Of a stretch of 64,000 nt of DNA, positions 1 to 9,121 are shown one piece after another. Origin of the DNA: Clostridium fungisolvens (GTDB lineage: Bacteria > Bacillota > Clostridia > Clostridiales > Clostridiaceae); the NCBI RefSeq assembly GCF_014193895.1, contig NZ_BLZR01000001.1, positions 1,860,001-1,924,000 on the forward strand. Reading direction: 5' to 3'. The translations under genes and the position numbers were made by a program. Position 1 is the first letter of the stretch. Every line of letters starts with the position of its first letter. The notes under the pieces are model-generated. The model saw nothing but the letters and a program-made list of their open reading frames with translations. It was not told where the DNA came from and made no database searches.

Positions 1-2
1 GA

Positions 3-563
3 ATGAAATACCAAGATTATATTGATAAAAGTATATTTGAAAAGGCAAGTATGACTGGAACAGGGTTTTTCTCTATGGATGAGGTTAATGAGAATACAGC
101 GGAAGGATATATAAATATTACAGGAAAAGATGGTAACCTCATTGGCTATAAAAAGAATATTTACTCATATCCTCCAATAGGAACAGCTGACGGTGGTGCA
201 TACACTACTGCAGAAGATTTAAATAAATTTTTAGTTGCAATTCAGGATGGTACACTTCTTAACAAAGAATACTCAGATATACTAATGCACCCATGCTGCA
301 ATTTTTACGAAGCAAAGGAAGGCTATGAAATACCAGGACTATATAAAAAAAATGGATATGCATTTGAATTTTTTAAGATAAATGATGAAAGAGAACCATT
401 TTGCATATATAAAGATGGTTGCAATTATGGTGTATCAGCTATGTTTTCTTACTATCCAGAAAATGAAATAAGTCTTGTGCTTTTATCTAATCAAGAATGC
501 AATGTTTGGGCTATGAGAAAAGAGATTCAACTAGAAATATATAAAAAATACTATAATCAATAA
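3..563 (+). CDS. Serine hydrolase, class C beta-lactamase-like family, C-terminal part (5' truncated by window)
   Basis: The 186 visible residues match the C-terminal half of the beta-lactamase/penicillin-binding-protein-like serine hydrolase family (beta-lactamase class C fold): a segment GTADGGAYTTAEDLNKFL near residue 60, typical of the part after the active-site domain, and a final stretch in which the usual HxG region reads KDGCNYG, followed by a strand ending LVLLSNQ. The catalytic SxxK and YxN motifs must lie upstream of the window, so the ATG at position 3 is probably an internal methionine. Such proteins are usually exported or membrane-attached esterases, peptidases or antibiotic-resistance-like enzymes; the substrate cannot be told. 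A hairpin follows about 120 bases after the stop. Confidence 0.7.
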   Translation: MKYQDYIDKSIFEKASMTGTGFFSMDEVNENTAEGYINITGKDGNLIGYKKNIYSYPPIGTADGGAYTTAEDLNKFLVAIQDGTLLNKEYSDILMHPCCNFYEAKEGYEIPGLYKKNGYAFEFFKINDEREPFCIYKDGCNYGVSAMFSYYPENEISLVLLSNQECNVWAMRKEIQLEIYKKYYNQ

Positions 564-682
564 CACATTTGATTACAGGGTATAGTTGATTATGTAGGAG
601 TGGATTTACAGAGACAAAAGTTCTGTATTGGTTCACTTTGAATTTGAAGGAAATATTTTTAAATATGAGATTAAACTCAATT

Positions 683-716
683 AGAAAATCCACGGCAGAA
701 ATGGCGTGGATTTTCT
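683..716. terminator. Inverted repeat between convergent genes, probable transcription stop
   Basis: An 11-bp perfect stem (AGAAAATCCAC / GTGGATTTTCT) with a 12-base loop lies between the serine hydrolase (+) and the CPBP protease (-). There is no long T-run directly after either arm, so it may be a weak bidirectional terminator. Confidence 0.45.
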
Positions 717-733
717 GATGGAGTGCTACGTTT

Positions 734-811
734 TTTTACTGTATGGTAAAATATAAAGTTTTTAAGGCAGCTAAACTTATATATTTCAATGCTTTTAAAA
801 GTTTTTCATAG
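734..811. repeat. Palindromic repeat family C, copy 1
   Basis: This copy begins TTTTTTACTGTATGG and shares the core GCAGCTAAAC...TTTCAATG with the copies near 15311, 49577 and 51444. The right inverted end is decayed. It overlaps the last few codons of the CPBP gene on the minus strand, so an insertion probably supplied that gene's present stop region. Confidence 0.5.
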
Positions 812-1553
812 AAGTGTTGTTTCTAAAATAGGCTTTCGAATTTTTTCCGCATAAGAGCAGATACACAAAATAAAGGATAGTAATTACGGTAGTAACCACA
901 ATTATTTCTACATGGGTACTATTAACCATAGAGATGTTTGCGATAAAGTTATATAGAATATGGGTAATGATGCAGATAGTTAGATTTCCACTAGCCAGAA
1001 TGACTACCATAAACATAAAACCTACTACAAAAGCATTAATTATTTGAAGTATTGTATCAGTGGTGGATTGTGAGATAGCTACCATGCTAACAATATGTCC
1101 AATCGCGAAGGTGCAACTTATAAAAGCTACAACTACATAACGATTCCACTTTTTGACTAATGCTTTGAACATAAGGCCACGAAAAATAATTTCCTCCATG
1201 AATCCTACGCTGATATACATAGCTAGCATTAAGACAATATTTATAGCAGATAAGGATGTGTTGACACCGTAAATTAAACTTAAGAATGGAAGTAAGAGTA
1301 AAGGGATATAATATAACATTACGGAATTTTTTTCTGTAGGTTTTGTCAAGAGTCCGATGTCTTTAGCTATTCCAGTGGATTTTAAATAATAAAAACAGAT
1401 TGTTGCCAGCACCAAATTAGGAATAGCAGTTACTACATTAAAGTCAATGTTTAAGGCCCCGGCGATATTGTCTGTAATGGTATTAAGTACAAGATATATT
1501 GCCAACCAGACAAGTGAATGTAAAACAGCTTTTCTTTCATACAGTTTTTTCAA
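795..1553 (-). CDS. CPBP family intramembrane glutamic endopeptidase (CAAX-like)
   Basis: A multi-pass membrane protein of about 252 residues with the CPBP/ABI signature: EEIIFRG (E120, E121, R125 from the chosen start), a second motif FAIGH with H153, and a third H198 with N202 in HILYN. In this family (Rce1-like) these residues form a glutamate/histidine active site inside the membrane; bacterial members process peptides or give bacteriocin immunity. An ATG 12 codons upstream exists, but the Shine-Dalgarno AAGGAGGG lies inside that extension and is correctly spaced for the TTG at 1553, which I chose. The gene stands alone, convergent to the serine hydrolase. Its target is unknown. Confidence 0.85.
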   Translation of the reverse strand: MKKLYERKAVLHSLVWLAIYLVLNTITDNIAGALNIDFNVVTAIPNLVLATICFYYLKSTGIAKDIGLLTKPTEKNSVMLYYIPLLLLPFLSLIYGVNTSLSAINIVLMLAMYISVGFMEEIIFRGLMFKALVKKWNRYVVVAFISCTFAIGHIVSMVAISQSTTDTILQIINAFVVGFMFMVVILASGNLTICIITHILYNFIANISMVNSTHVEIIVVTTVITILYFVYLLLCGKNSKAYFRNNTSMKNF

Positions 1554-2030
1554 AATTTTACCCTCCTTATATAAATATAGATTTTTCATCTAAAATGAAA
1601 CTCGGATGAGAAGTGACCATTAATAAACGAACAAACAGCTTGTTTATAATTATGCTTAGTATGTATTTAAGTTATAGATGACTGATATCATATATTATTA
1701 GTAGTATATTGTATACAGTTACACTATGTTACAAAAATGGAGTGATATATACTAAAATTATTAAAAAAGCAAATTTTTATAAAATTGTACATGCTCAAAG
1801 TTCATTACTAACTTTCCTTTAGATTCTAATTCTGCACATTCAAATCTTCTTACATCAATAAATCTCAAAATATTTCACCTCTAGTATGTATTTACATGAA
1901 ATTATAAATTTCACTAATTGTAATTGTATTCCATACGATAATGCTAATTTGAATTGATGTAAATATTATTTATATACTAAAGTAGTGCCAAATTCTTGAA
2001 TGATTTTTGATATAAATCCTTTCTAAAGTA
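1554..2030. other. Long AT-rich spacer, no confident gene
   Basis: Apart from one short minus-strand frame (1761-1868) nothing convincing is seen here. The spacer carries the promoter of the minus-strand protease and ends at the likely promoter of the MerR gene. Confidence 0.5.
1761..1868 (-). CDS. Possible 35-residue small protein or gene remnant
   Basis: A minus-strand frame begins with TTG, 7 bases after an AGAGGTG ribosome binding site, and encodes 35 residues (starting with M/L-RFIDVRRFECAEL) rich in charged residues. The codon choice looks like that of its neighbours. There is no recognisable domain. It could be a decayed N-terminal fragment or a real small protein; the good Shine-Dalgarno is the only support. 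Confidence 0.25.
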   Translation of the reverse strand: MRFIDVRRFECAELESKGKLVMNFEHVQFYKNLLF

Positions 2031-2061
2031 TTGACTCTAACACAACGTCATAGTGTAATAT
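2031..2061 (+). promoter_or_regulatory. MerR-type promoter with partial operator
   Basis: TTGACT is followed, after a spacer of 17 to 19 bases, by TGTAAT/TAATAT. The spacer contains ACGTCATAGTG, which resembles one arm of the GACGT-ACGTC dyads bound by Mta/TipA-type MerR regulators; these typically sit in overlong spacers. It lies 215 bases upstream of the MerR gene at 2276, which suggests autoregulation. Confidence 0.4.
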
Positions 2062-2275
2062 ATAAACAAATCGGTTCAATATGATGTATGATTTAACAAT
2101 ATATTGAATTTGGTGAATTGTATAATTATAGGCTCAACTTCAAAGCAATACTATGCGGAGCTTATGATAAAGAATTAGTTTATTAATAAAACATGCTTCA
2201 ATCTATAACAGAAAATAGCCGGTAAAATAGTTGTTATTTATTGATAGATGTAAAATTAAAACTTGAGGTGTAGCA

Positions 2276-3439
2276 ATGAAAACAGTAAAACAAGTTTCAG
2301 ATATGACAGGAATAAGTGTAAGGTCCCTACATTATTACGACGAAATAGGATTATTAAAACCAAGTGAAGTTACAGAAGCTGGGTATAGGCTTTATGATGA
2401 TGAAGCTCTTAAAACCTTGCAGCAAATCTTATTTTTTAAAGAGCTTGATATCCCATTAAAGGACGTTAAAGAGATAATGGATAGTCCGTACTTTAATAAA
2501 ATGGAGGCTTTAGAGAATCAAAAAAAGCTACTTTTGGTAAAGCGTAAGAGATTGGATGATTTAATAGAGCTTATAAATAAAACTTTAAAAGGAGAAAGTA
2601 CAATGAGTTTTAAAGAATTTGATATGAGTGAATATTATAAGGTGTTGGAAGATTTTAAAACAGAAAATGAAGATAAAGTAATTAAAATGTATGGAAGTAT
2701 AGAAAAATATAACGAAAGGATTGAAAAGATTAAAACTAAGGAAGAGAAAATAGCTAAAATGGCTATAAAAGAACACGGAAGTATCAAAAAGTTTGCTGAA
2801 ATTATTAAGAAAAATTTTGATAGCGACATGTTTGCCCTTTCAGAGCAAATCGAGAAGTTTAAAAATGATTGCTTAGAGGATAACCATCCTAAATTAAAAG
2901 AACTATTTAATAAACTTGTTTCAGACTTAAGCAAAGATCCTACTTCTATGGAGATTCAAGAAATAGCTGGAGAAATAACAACAACTGCTAAAAAAGATTA
3001 TGAAGTGTTTAGTACAGAAATAGGAGATGATTTGTGGTATTCGAATGTACAACTTTATTTAGTATACCCACAATGGATAGAACTAGTAGATAAAAAGTAT
3101 GGAAATGGTGCAGCTAAATTTATCGGGGAAGCTCTAAAGTTTTATTTGGAAGATAAGCTTCCAAAATCAGTGATTTTATATAAATGCCTTACAGCCGATT
3201 TAAGCAAAGATCCTTCTTCAAAAGAAATTCAACAAATCGTTGAAGAAATAGTAGCTGAGACTAAAAAGAGCAGTGATTTTTTGAAAGTTGAGATGGGAGA
3301 AAATTATTGGGGATATACGGCAGAGCAATATATTTCAAGTCCTATATATGAAAAAGTCATGGATAAGAAGTATGGAAGTGGTGCAGCTAAGTTTATCGGA
3401 AAAGCCCTTAAGTTTTATGCTGAAAATACTAAAAAATAA
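2276..3439 (+). CDS. MerR/TipA-like regulator with duplicated TipAS unit
   Basis: Residues 1-70 are a MerR winged helix (VKQVSDMTGISVRSLHYYDEIGLL), followed by a dimerisation helix to about 105 and a TipAS-type ligand-binding region. Mta and TipAL relatives are about 250 residues; this one has 387. The excess is an internal repeat: DLSKDP at 217-222 recurs at 308-313 and KYGNGAAKFIG at 274-284 recurs as KYGSGAAKFIG at 365-375, a constant shift of 91 residues. So the C-terminal half of the TipAS domain was duplicated in tandem. The family binds hydrophobic drugs or thiopeptides and activates efflux or its own gene. A good RBS (GAGGTG) precedes the ATG. No obvious efflux gene is adjacent. Confidence 0.85.
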   Translation: MKTVKQVSDMTGISVRSLHYYDEIGLLKPSEVTEAGYRLYDDEALKTLQQILFFKELDIPLKDVKEIMDSPYFNKMEALENQKKLLLVKRKRLDDLIELINKTLKGESTMSFKEFDMSEYYKVLEDFKTENEDKVIKMYGSIEKYNERIEKIKTKEEKIAKMAIKEHGSIKKFAEIIKKNFDSDMFALSEQIEKFKNDCLEDNHPKLKELFNKLVSDLSKDPTSMEIQEIAGEITTTAKKDYEVFSTEIGDDLWYSNVQLYLVYPQWIELVDKKYGNGAAKFIGEALKFYLEDKLPKSVILYKCLTADLSKDPSSKEIQQIVEEIVAETKKSSDFLKVEMGENYWGYTAEQYISSPIYEKVMDKKYGSGAAKFIGKALKFYAENTKK

Positions 3440-3528
3440 ACAAAAATACTTTATATCAGCATTTATTTGAAGCAGCGATATTGTCGAATATTTAAATTAC
3501 AATTAAATATTATGATATAATAAAGAAA

Positions 3529-3573
3529 AAGATGTACCAAATTAATCTAAAGATGCAAGTTCTGGTACAGCTT
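3529..3573. repeat. Short family A-like palindrome
   Basis: AAGATGTACCA and TGGTACAGCTT face each other across about 25 bases in the 5' region of mscL. The arms match the ends of repeat family A; the interior is shorter than in full copies. Confidence 0.4.
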
Positions 3574-3620
3574 AGTATTAATTTAAAGTATTTAAAATTT
3601 ATTGAAAGAGAGATGATAAC

Positions 3621-4025
3621 ATGTTCAAAGAGTTCAAAGAGTTTGCAATGAAGGGAAATGTACTGGATTTGGCTGTGGGTGTTGTTATAGGTGGTGCCTT
3701 TGGTAAAATAGTTACTTCTTTGGTAAATGATATTATTATGCCAATAATAGGTGCTTTAACTGGTGGAATTAATTTTACATATTTAAAATTTGTAATTAAG
3801 GAAGCTGGTGGAGGTAAAGAAGCACTAACTCTTAATTATGGAAACTTTATTCAAAATATTATTGATTTCTTAATTGTTTCATTTTCTATTTTCTTATTTA
3901 TAAAATTAATAAATAAACTTAAGAGAGAAAAGAAAGTTGAAGTAGTTAAAGTTGAAGTTAAACCTTCAGAAGAGGTTTTATTGCTTCAAGAAATTAGAGA
4001 TTTATTGAAGAATAGGGAAGTTTAA
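3621..4025 (+). CDS. mscL: Large-conductance mechanosensitive channel MscL
   Basis: The 134 residues are full length for MscL and begin with the typical amphipathic N-terminus (FKEFKEFAMKGNVLDLAVG), then TM1 with VGVVIGGAFGKIV, the periplasmic loop, TM2 near residues 73-95 (IIDFLIVSFSIFLFIKLI), and a charged C-terminal helix with LLQEIRDLL. The homopentamer opens on membrane tension during osmotic downshock and releases small solutes. An AGAGAG sequence precedes the ATG. The gene is probably expressed alone; the YdeI-like gene follows 39 bases later and could be read through. Confidence 0.97.
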   Translation: MFKEFKEFAMKGNVLDLAVGVVIGGAFGKIVTSLVNDIIMPIIGALTGGINFTYLKFVIKEAGGGKEALTLNYGNFIQNIIDFLIVSFSIFLFIKLINKLKREKKVEVVKVEVKPSEEVLLLQEIRDLLKNREV

Positions 4026-4064
4026 ATTTCATTTGATAGAAAAACTTAAGAGAGGTGTTTCTTC

Positions 4065-4658
4065 ATGACAAATATTAATATGAATCCTAAGGTTGATGAT
4101 TTTTTAAGTAAGGCTCAAAAGTGGCAGGGAGAATTTGAAAAATTGAGAATGATCATCCTTGACTGTGAACTGAATGAAGAATTAAAGTGGGGTAAACCTT
4201 GTTATACCTTTGATGGAAAGAATATAGTTTTGATACATGGATTTAAAGAATACTGTGCTATTCTATTTATCAAAGGAGCCTTATTAAAGGATACCAATGG
4301 AATTCTAATCCAACAAACGGAGAATGTGCAGGCGGGGCGCCAGATTAGATTTACAAATGTTCAAGAAATAGTTGAGATGGAAAACATACTGAAATCTTAT
4401 ATTTATGAGGCTATTGAAGTTGAAAAAGCTGGTTTGGAAGTGGAATTAAAAAAGAATGAAGATTACCTAATACCTGAAGAATTGCAAGATAAATTCAATG
4501 AAATTCCAGAGTTGAAGACTGCTTTTGAAGCATTGACTCCAGGACGACAAAGAGCATATATTTTTTATTTTTCTGATGCTAAACAATCAAAAACTCGAGC
4601 AGCAAGGGTTGAAAAATATATGCAGCAAATCCTAAGTGGTAAGGGCTTAAATGATTAG
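4065..4658 (+). CDS. YdeI/OmdA-like protein (DUF1801 plus YdeI C-terminal domain)
   Basis: The N-terminal 125 residues resemble DUF1801 (LKWGKPCYTFDGKNIVLIHGFKEYCAILFIKG), and the C-terminal 60 residues carry the OmdA/YdeI segment LKTAFEALTPGRQRAYIFYFSDAKQSKTRAARVEKY, with a conserved helical PGRQRAY...TRxxRIEK pattern. Length (197) fits Bacillus YdeI. The biochemical role is not established; the C-terminal module is associated with bacteriocin protection in some reports. A second protein with the same C-terminal module lies at 20614. A strong AGAGAGGTG RBS precedes the ATG. Confidence 0.85.
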   Translation: MTNINMNPKVDDFLSKAQKWQGEFEKLRMIILDCELNEELKWGKPCYTFDGKNIVLIHGFKEYCAILFIKGALLKDTNGILIQQTENVQAGRQIRFTNVQEIVEMENILKSYIYEAIEVEKAGLEVELKKNEDYLIPEELQDKFNEIPELKTAFEALTPGRQRAYIFYFSDAKQSKTRAARVEKYMQQILSGKGLND

Positions 4659-4694
4659 AATTAATGAAATTTAAATTTCACTACTATATTTTAT

Positions 4695-4791
4695 TGATGT
4701 ATCACTTCGTAATAAAATTTATATCCTCAAATTCTCCTCTCTTAAACCAGCGGAGTTTTGAAAATAGATTTCCTATAGAAGTGGTACATCT
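4695..4791. repeat. Palindromic repeat family A, full copy
   Basis: The element starts TGATGTATCACTTCG and ends TAGAAGTGGTACATCT, with an inner stem TCTCCTCT...AGCGGAG in the middle. It forms a long hairpin just after the YdeI-like gene. Same family as 14375, 31073, 40447, 42731 and 42996. Confidence 0.8.
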
Positions 4792-4935
4792 CTATATCCA
4801 TTCGTCCATGTTTCTTGTGAATATGGGCGAATTTTATTTGCTGATTTTAATAAAGTATTTTAACAAATCCCAAAGTATAAATATGTTACTTAAATAATAT
4901 ATTTATTAAGTAATAATTTAATTGGGATGGAGTTT

Positions 4936-6027
4936 ATGGAAAATAGCATAGATGTATGTATCAGCTTTGATACTACAGGTTCAATGTATCCATGTTTAAC
5001 ACAGGTTAGAAGAACTATAAAACAAATAGTTACTAAATTATTTGATGATATTCCTAGTTTAAGAATATCTATAATAGCTCACGGAGATTATTGTGATGCT
5101 GAAAAACCTTATGTGATAAAAATTAAGGATTTTTCAAGTGATGAAAAGGAGTTAATTGACTTTATCACAAAAGTGGAACCGACATATGGGGGAGATGCGC
5201 CTGAGTGTTATGAGTTAGTGTTGAATAAAGCAAGGACGAGCCTTTCCTGGAAATCAGGAACCTCAAAGGTGTTGGTTATAATCGGTGATGATGTACCACA
5301 TGGTCCTAATTATCCTGCAAATATAAATAAAATCGATTGGAGAAATGAATTAGGACTTCTCTTAGAGAGTGGAATAAATGTTTATGGAATTCATGCTATG
5401 CCAGGAGTGAGAAAACATTCTAAACCTTTTTATGAGGAAATAGCAAATAAAACCGGTGGTTTTTATTTAACCTTAGATCAGTTTGCAAACATACCGGATT
5501 TAATAATGGCTATATGTTACAAACAAGATGGGGAAGACAGTCTTATGTCTTTTGCTGAAGAGCTAAAATCAAAAGGTAGAATGAATTACAATATTAAAAG
5601 CTCTATACAAAAACTAAGTCATAAGGAAATAGACGATTATGTAAGTGAAGATGGGTTAAACCCTGTACCAGACGGACGTTTTCAAGTATTAAATGTGGAC
5701 AACAATCAAAGTATAAAAGAATTTATTTTAGAGCAAGGAATATCTTTTAAGGTAGGTAGAGGCTTTTATGAACTAACGAAAACAGAAAAGGTGGGCATTA
5801 ATAAAGAAATATTGTTGTATGAAAAAGAAACAGGAAAGATATTTAATGGTGCACAGGTTAGGGATATGCTGAGACTTAGTCCTCAGGAAAACGTAAAAGG
5901 GGTACTTGAAACATTGAAACCTGTATTAATGGATAAGTATAAGGTATTTATTCAATCTACCTCTTATAATAGAAAGCTTATGGCTAATACTAGCTTGCTT
6001 TATGAAGTAGAGGATTGGGATAGGTAA
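4936..6027 (+). CDS. VWA-domain protein
   Basis: A von Willebrand factor A domain fills roughly residues 1-200: IDVCISFDTTGSMYPC gives the first MIDAS element (DxTxS), and the second aspartate region reads VLVIIGDDVPHG. This variant is related to the VWA domain of alpha-kinase/VwkA-like proteins. Residues 200-360 show no domain I recognise, but GRFQVLNVD...FKVGRGFYELTKTE looks globular. There is no signal peptide, so it should be cytoplasmic. It probably binds Mg and a protein partner. The ATG at 4936 follows GGGATGGAG at workable spacing; the ATG at 4927 lies inside that RBS. Confidence 0.8.
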   Translation: MENSIDVCISFDTTGSMYPCLTQVRRTIKQIVTKLFDDIPSLRISIIAHGDYCDAEKPYVIKIKDFSSDEKELIDFITKVEPTYGGDAPECYELVLNKARTSLSWKSGTSKVLVIIGDDVPHGPNYPANINKIDWRNELGLLLESGINVYGIHAMPGVRKHSKPFYEEIANKTGGFYLTLDQFANIPDLIMAICYKQDGEDSLMSFAEELKSKGRMNYNIKSSIQKLSHKEIDDYVSEDGLNPVPDGRFQVLNVDNNQSIKEFILEQGISFKVGRGFYELTKTEKVGINKEILLYEKETGKIFNGAQVRDMLRLSPQENVKGVLETLKPVLMDKYKVFIQSTSYNRKLMANTSLLYEVEDWDR

Positions 6028-6036
6028 AACTTATTT

Positions 6037-6064
6037 AACCCATGGCATTTTTGCCATGGGTTTT
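6037..6064 (+). terminator. Intrinsic terminator after the VWA gene
   Basis: An 11-bp stem (AACCCATGGCA / TGCCATGGGTT) with a short loop is followed by TTTT. It sits between convergent genes and may work on both strands. Confidence 0.85.
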
Positions 6065-6103
6065 GAATTTGATTTGAATGGTTTGGATTAGAGTAGATCA
6101 AAA

Positions 6104-7501
6104 TTAAAGTACAGTACTAACACCATTTACATTAGCTTGTTCATCTTCTTCAATAGGAATAACTATACATTTCTTTCCATCAATTATTTGTGACTTTATT
6201 TGAGTTACTTTTTCAGGCTTTACCTGAAGTACAATATCATAGTTCTCCACTGGATTTTTAGCTGATTCTACTTCAGAGTCAGAAATTTCTTCTAAAATAA
6301 CCTCAGAATCTACGTCTAAATTAGTGTCTGAATCTGCTTCTAGATTAGAGCTTGAATCTGTTTCTGAAAGGGTTTCAGTGTCTGTGTCTAAAGCTATTTC
6401 TTTTTCTGATACTAATTCAGCCACTTGCTTCGTTTGCTCAAGTCTTTCTTCTAGGATACGGACTTTCTTTTCAAGTCGTTCTTCCTTTTTTCTTTGTTCA
6501 TTTGCAGCAAGTACTTTCTTATCTATTAAATGTTCTACTACAGGAGGGGTATCACCGAATTCTTCTGTGTAGGATTTTTCGATTTTTTTAGTAATTTCTT
6601 CAGGAATTCCGTTTTCAATAAGAACATCTTGGATATTATCTATAGTTAAAGTTATAGGCTCAGCATCCTTACCGTTAATGGCATTGTTATCCTCTACCAT
6701 AGTATTAAGAGTATCTTGAATTTCCATGAAGATACGCTCTGATTTTTTATCATCGCTGCCAAGTGCTCTCTGAATGATAGTATTGAAGGTTTCTTTCTGT
6801 TCAGTAGCAGTTTGCTTTGAACCACAGCCTAAAGCCTGTTCCATAAATTCTGGATGTGGATTCTTTGCATTTTTTGTGTAGTACATAATAGAGTGAATAT
6901 CTGCGCTACGGTCTGTGAATGCTGGAAACACAAATCCAAGATCTGGAGTACCAACTACCCAGTCTCTAATACGAGCTCCGATTCTATTGTCATCTTCAAA
7001 GTATCCAAGCCCAGGTTCTGTAAGCTCAACTGGGCATATTGCACATAATATATATTCATATACTTCTTCAGATTCATCTAATTTTCCGTTGTCAGTAGTT
7101 TTAATAATAACATCGTAAGCATCATGGAATATAAGTATTAGAAAGTTACCTGTATAGTCATAACTGTCAATAACTAAGTCATAGAAATCATCAAGCAGCA
7201 CGTCGTTTTTTAAGGCGCTTCTTTTTAGTTCCATTAGGGAAAGCTGTCTATTGCTTATATTATTTCCTTCTTCAACTGGAAAGTTAAGTTCAAGAATATT
7301 ATTACCTACAGTTCCAGATAAGGTTTTTTTCGCAATTTCTAGATATTTAAAGAACTCTTCCTCTCTTAGATTCAAAAAAGTTTCCCTAAATTTTAATACT
7401 ACATTTTTTTCACCATTGACATAGCAACCACACATTTTGGTAAAGGTACAATCGTCCTTTTTTAAACGTCTTTTTAATTCTAATATATCTTTTTTATTCA
7501 T
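6104..7501 (-). CDS. DUF4317 family protein with acidic repetitive tail
   Basis: The first 330 residues match DUF4317, a clostridial family of unknown function (MNKKDILELKRRLKKDDCTFTKMCGCY...; IGARIRDWVVGTPDLGFVFPAFTDR...). After a charged coiled-coil segment at about 330-365 (ANEQRKKEERLEKKVRILEE) there is a low-complexity acidic tail of about 60 residues built from D/S/E/T-rich variants of xxDSDTNLDVDSE, then a short ordered end. There is no signal peptide or membrane segment, so it is cytoplasmic. It stands alone, convergent to the VWA gene. Confidence 0.85.
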   Translation of the reverse strand: MNKKDILELKRRLKKDDCTFTKMCGCYVNGEKNVVLKFRETFLNLREEEFFKYLEIAKKTLSGTVGNNILELNFPVEEGNNISNRQLSLMELKRSALKNDVLLDDFYDLVIDSYDYTGNFLILIFHDAYDVIIKTTDNGKLDESEEVYEYILCAICPVELTEPGLGYFEDDNRIGARIRDWVVGTPDLGFVFPAFTDRSADIHSIMYYTKNAKNPHPEFMEQALGCGSKQTATEQKETFNTIIQRALGSDDKKSERIFMEIQDTLNTMVEDNNAINGKDAEPITLTIDNIQDVLIENGIPEEITKKIEKSYTEEFGDTPPVVEHLIDKKVLAANEQRKKEERLEKKVRILEERLEQTKQVAELVSEKEIALDTDTETLSETDSSSNLEADSDTNLDVDSEVILEEISDSEVESAKNPVENYDIVLQVKPEKVTQIKSQIIDGKKCIVIPIEEDEQANVNGVSTVL

Positions 7502-7797
7502 AAGTATCCCTTTCTTTTGATGAAGTCTATTTTACTGAGATGTTTTTAAATTAAATAAGCATAGGTTAGTATTTGAATGGAAAATATATGGTAAATATTA
7601 TTTTATCTAATAATAGTATATTGTTCAATGGACAAGTCTGCAAGTGACTAAATAATTGAAAAAAATATATAGAATCATAGTAATATCTATCAAATTGGGT
7701 TAAGCACTGGATATTTGACTTTATAGAAGTAAATAATAAGATTTATTAAGCACATTTGGAATAAAAATTTTATGAAATAAACTTTTAGAGGTATATT

Positions 7798-8655
7798 ATG
7801 CAGAATATATTATGGTTTATTGGTCTAGCTATCATTGGCATACTTAGTGCCATATATGCTATATATAAGAAAAAACATATTTATAAGATATCAACATTTT
7901 TTGTGTTTTATTTATTTGCAGCTAGTATTGCGTGGTGTGGTGAATTTCTAGTACTTGGTCTATTTAATTCTTACGCATATAAAACTGGTGTGTTGCAAGA
8001 TGTATGGGCTCAAAACCTTTTAGGTCATTTAATTCTTAACACTACACTTTATCCTTCAGCTGCAGTAGTTATGGTGGCTTTTTCATTTAAGTTCGGCTGG
8101 ATTTCCTTTGTTGCAGCTCTTTTTACAGCTATAGAGTATGTCTTCGTGAATCTAAGATTATATGAGCAGCATTGGTGGAGATACTATATGACTGCAATTG
8201 CAGTGGTAGGTATTTTATTATTTGATAACATGTGGTTTCCTAAAATAAATAAAAAATGCTATGGATTAAATAGAGCATTTGTATTCTATTTTGTGGCTAT
8301 GATAATAGTACATATTCCAGCTCCAATTCTACTGCTTATGAGCAAACAATATTATAAATTAGGGTTTGTAAATAAATTTTTTGGTGACATATATTTATCA
8401 AGCATTATAATTATATTTTTCTATCATATGATCGAAGCTTTCCTTTTGGTGTTGTTCACTTGTATACTTAAAAAATGGTATTGGAGTGTACTACCATTTA
8501 TAATTTCGATTGTGGCTCAAAGCATATTTGTAAAAATGGGTATATTGATTATAGAAAGTGGGTGGAATTTGGTTTATACCTTAATTCTCTATGAAATATT
8601 TATAGCAATTTTTATTTTGATTGAAAAATATACCGTAAGGCCACAGAAGTATTAA
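7798..8655 (+). CDS. Multi-pass membrane protein, possibly CBO0543 family
   Basis: A 285-residue hydrophobic protein with about eight transmembrane segments (first at residues 3-22, last near 255-275), aromatic-rich loops (YEQHWWRYYM) and a conserved-looking WCGEF motif. The overall pattern resembles the clostridial/bacillar CBO0543 membrane family, whose function is unknown; I am not sure of the family. RBS AGAGGT precedes the ATG. A terminator-like hairpin lies about 100 bases downstream. Confidence 0.6.
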   Translation: MQNILWFIGLAIIGILSAIYAIYKKKHIYKISTFFVFYLFAASIAWCGEFLVLGLFNSYAYKTGVLQDVWAQNLLGHLILNTTLYPSAAVVMVAFSFKFGWISFVAALFTAIEYVFVNLRLYEQHWWRYYMTAIAVVGILLFDNMWFPKINKKCYGLNRAFVFYFVAMIIVHIPAPILLLMSKQYYKLGFVNKFFGDIYLSSIIIIFFYHMIEAFLLVLFTCILKKWYWSVLPFIISIVAQSIFVKMGILIIESGWNLVYTLILYEIFIAIFILIEKYTVRPQKY

Positions 8656-8756
8656 AGATAAAACATTTCAACCTATATTTGTCGAGATGTTAATAGTTTT
8701 CAGCCATTAATCTGATAATGCTTTTTCAAAAATCAATATCAAGTTGCATCCATAAG

Positions 8757-8788
8757 AATGATTATTCAATAAGGATAATCATTTTTTA
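8757..8788 (+). terminator. Probable intrinsic terminator
   Basis: A 9- to 10-bp stem (AATGATTATT / GATAATCATT) is followed by TTTTTT, about 100 bases after the membrane protein gene. Confidence 0.6.
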
Positions 8789-9121
8789 TTTACAAAATAT
8801 TTGTATAAATTTAATTGGCATCAGTTGTAATTGTATTACATATTATGGAATTAAGAAGATGTTTTACTCTTCATAGAAGTGATACTGAACTGGTTTGCAA
8901 ATAGCTACATCCAGAGATGTATCATTTAATCTGAAAACTATTAAGAAGCTCATCTGTATCATTAGAAGATTTTTGAAGATAATTAATATCTTTTAAGTTA
9001 TACGATGGAAAAAACAATAAATTGATTAGAAGTTTCCTTTATATACACTAGAAAAGATAGATGGGCAAAAAATCATTAATGAAAGTCAAATTATCAATTT
9101 TTTATAGGAGTAGATAATTAA
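8789..9121. other. Spacer with a possible gene remnant (minus strand 8922-9038)
   Basis: A minus-strand frame from 9038 down to a TGA at 8922 reads like the C-terminus of a protein (ends DTDELLNSFQIK) but has no start codon or RBS, so it is probably a decayed fragment. The rest holds only the leader of the amine oxidase gene. Confidence 0.25.

Noticed and set aside
4664..4897. A 77-codon reading frame after the YdeI-like gene
   Set aside because: It runs through a family A palindrome and its translation shows the repeat; no RBS or domain.
8757..8788. Possible Fur box (GATAATCATT-like arms)
   Set aside because: The arms form a hairpin followed by T-run downstream of a gene, and no iron gene follows; better read as a terminator.
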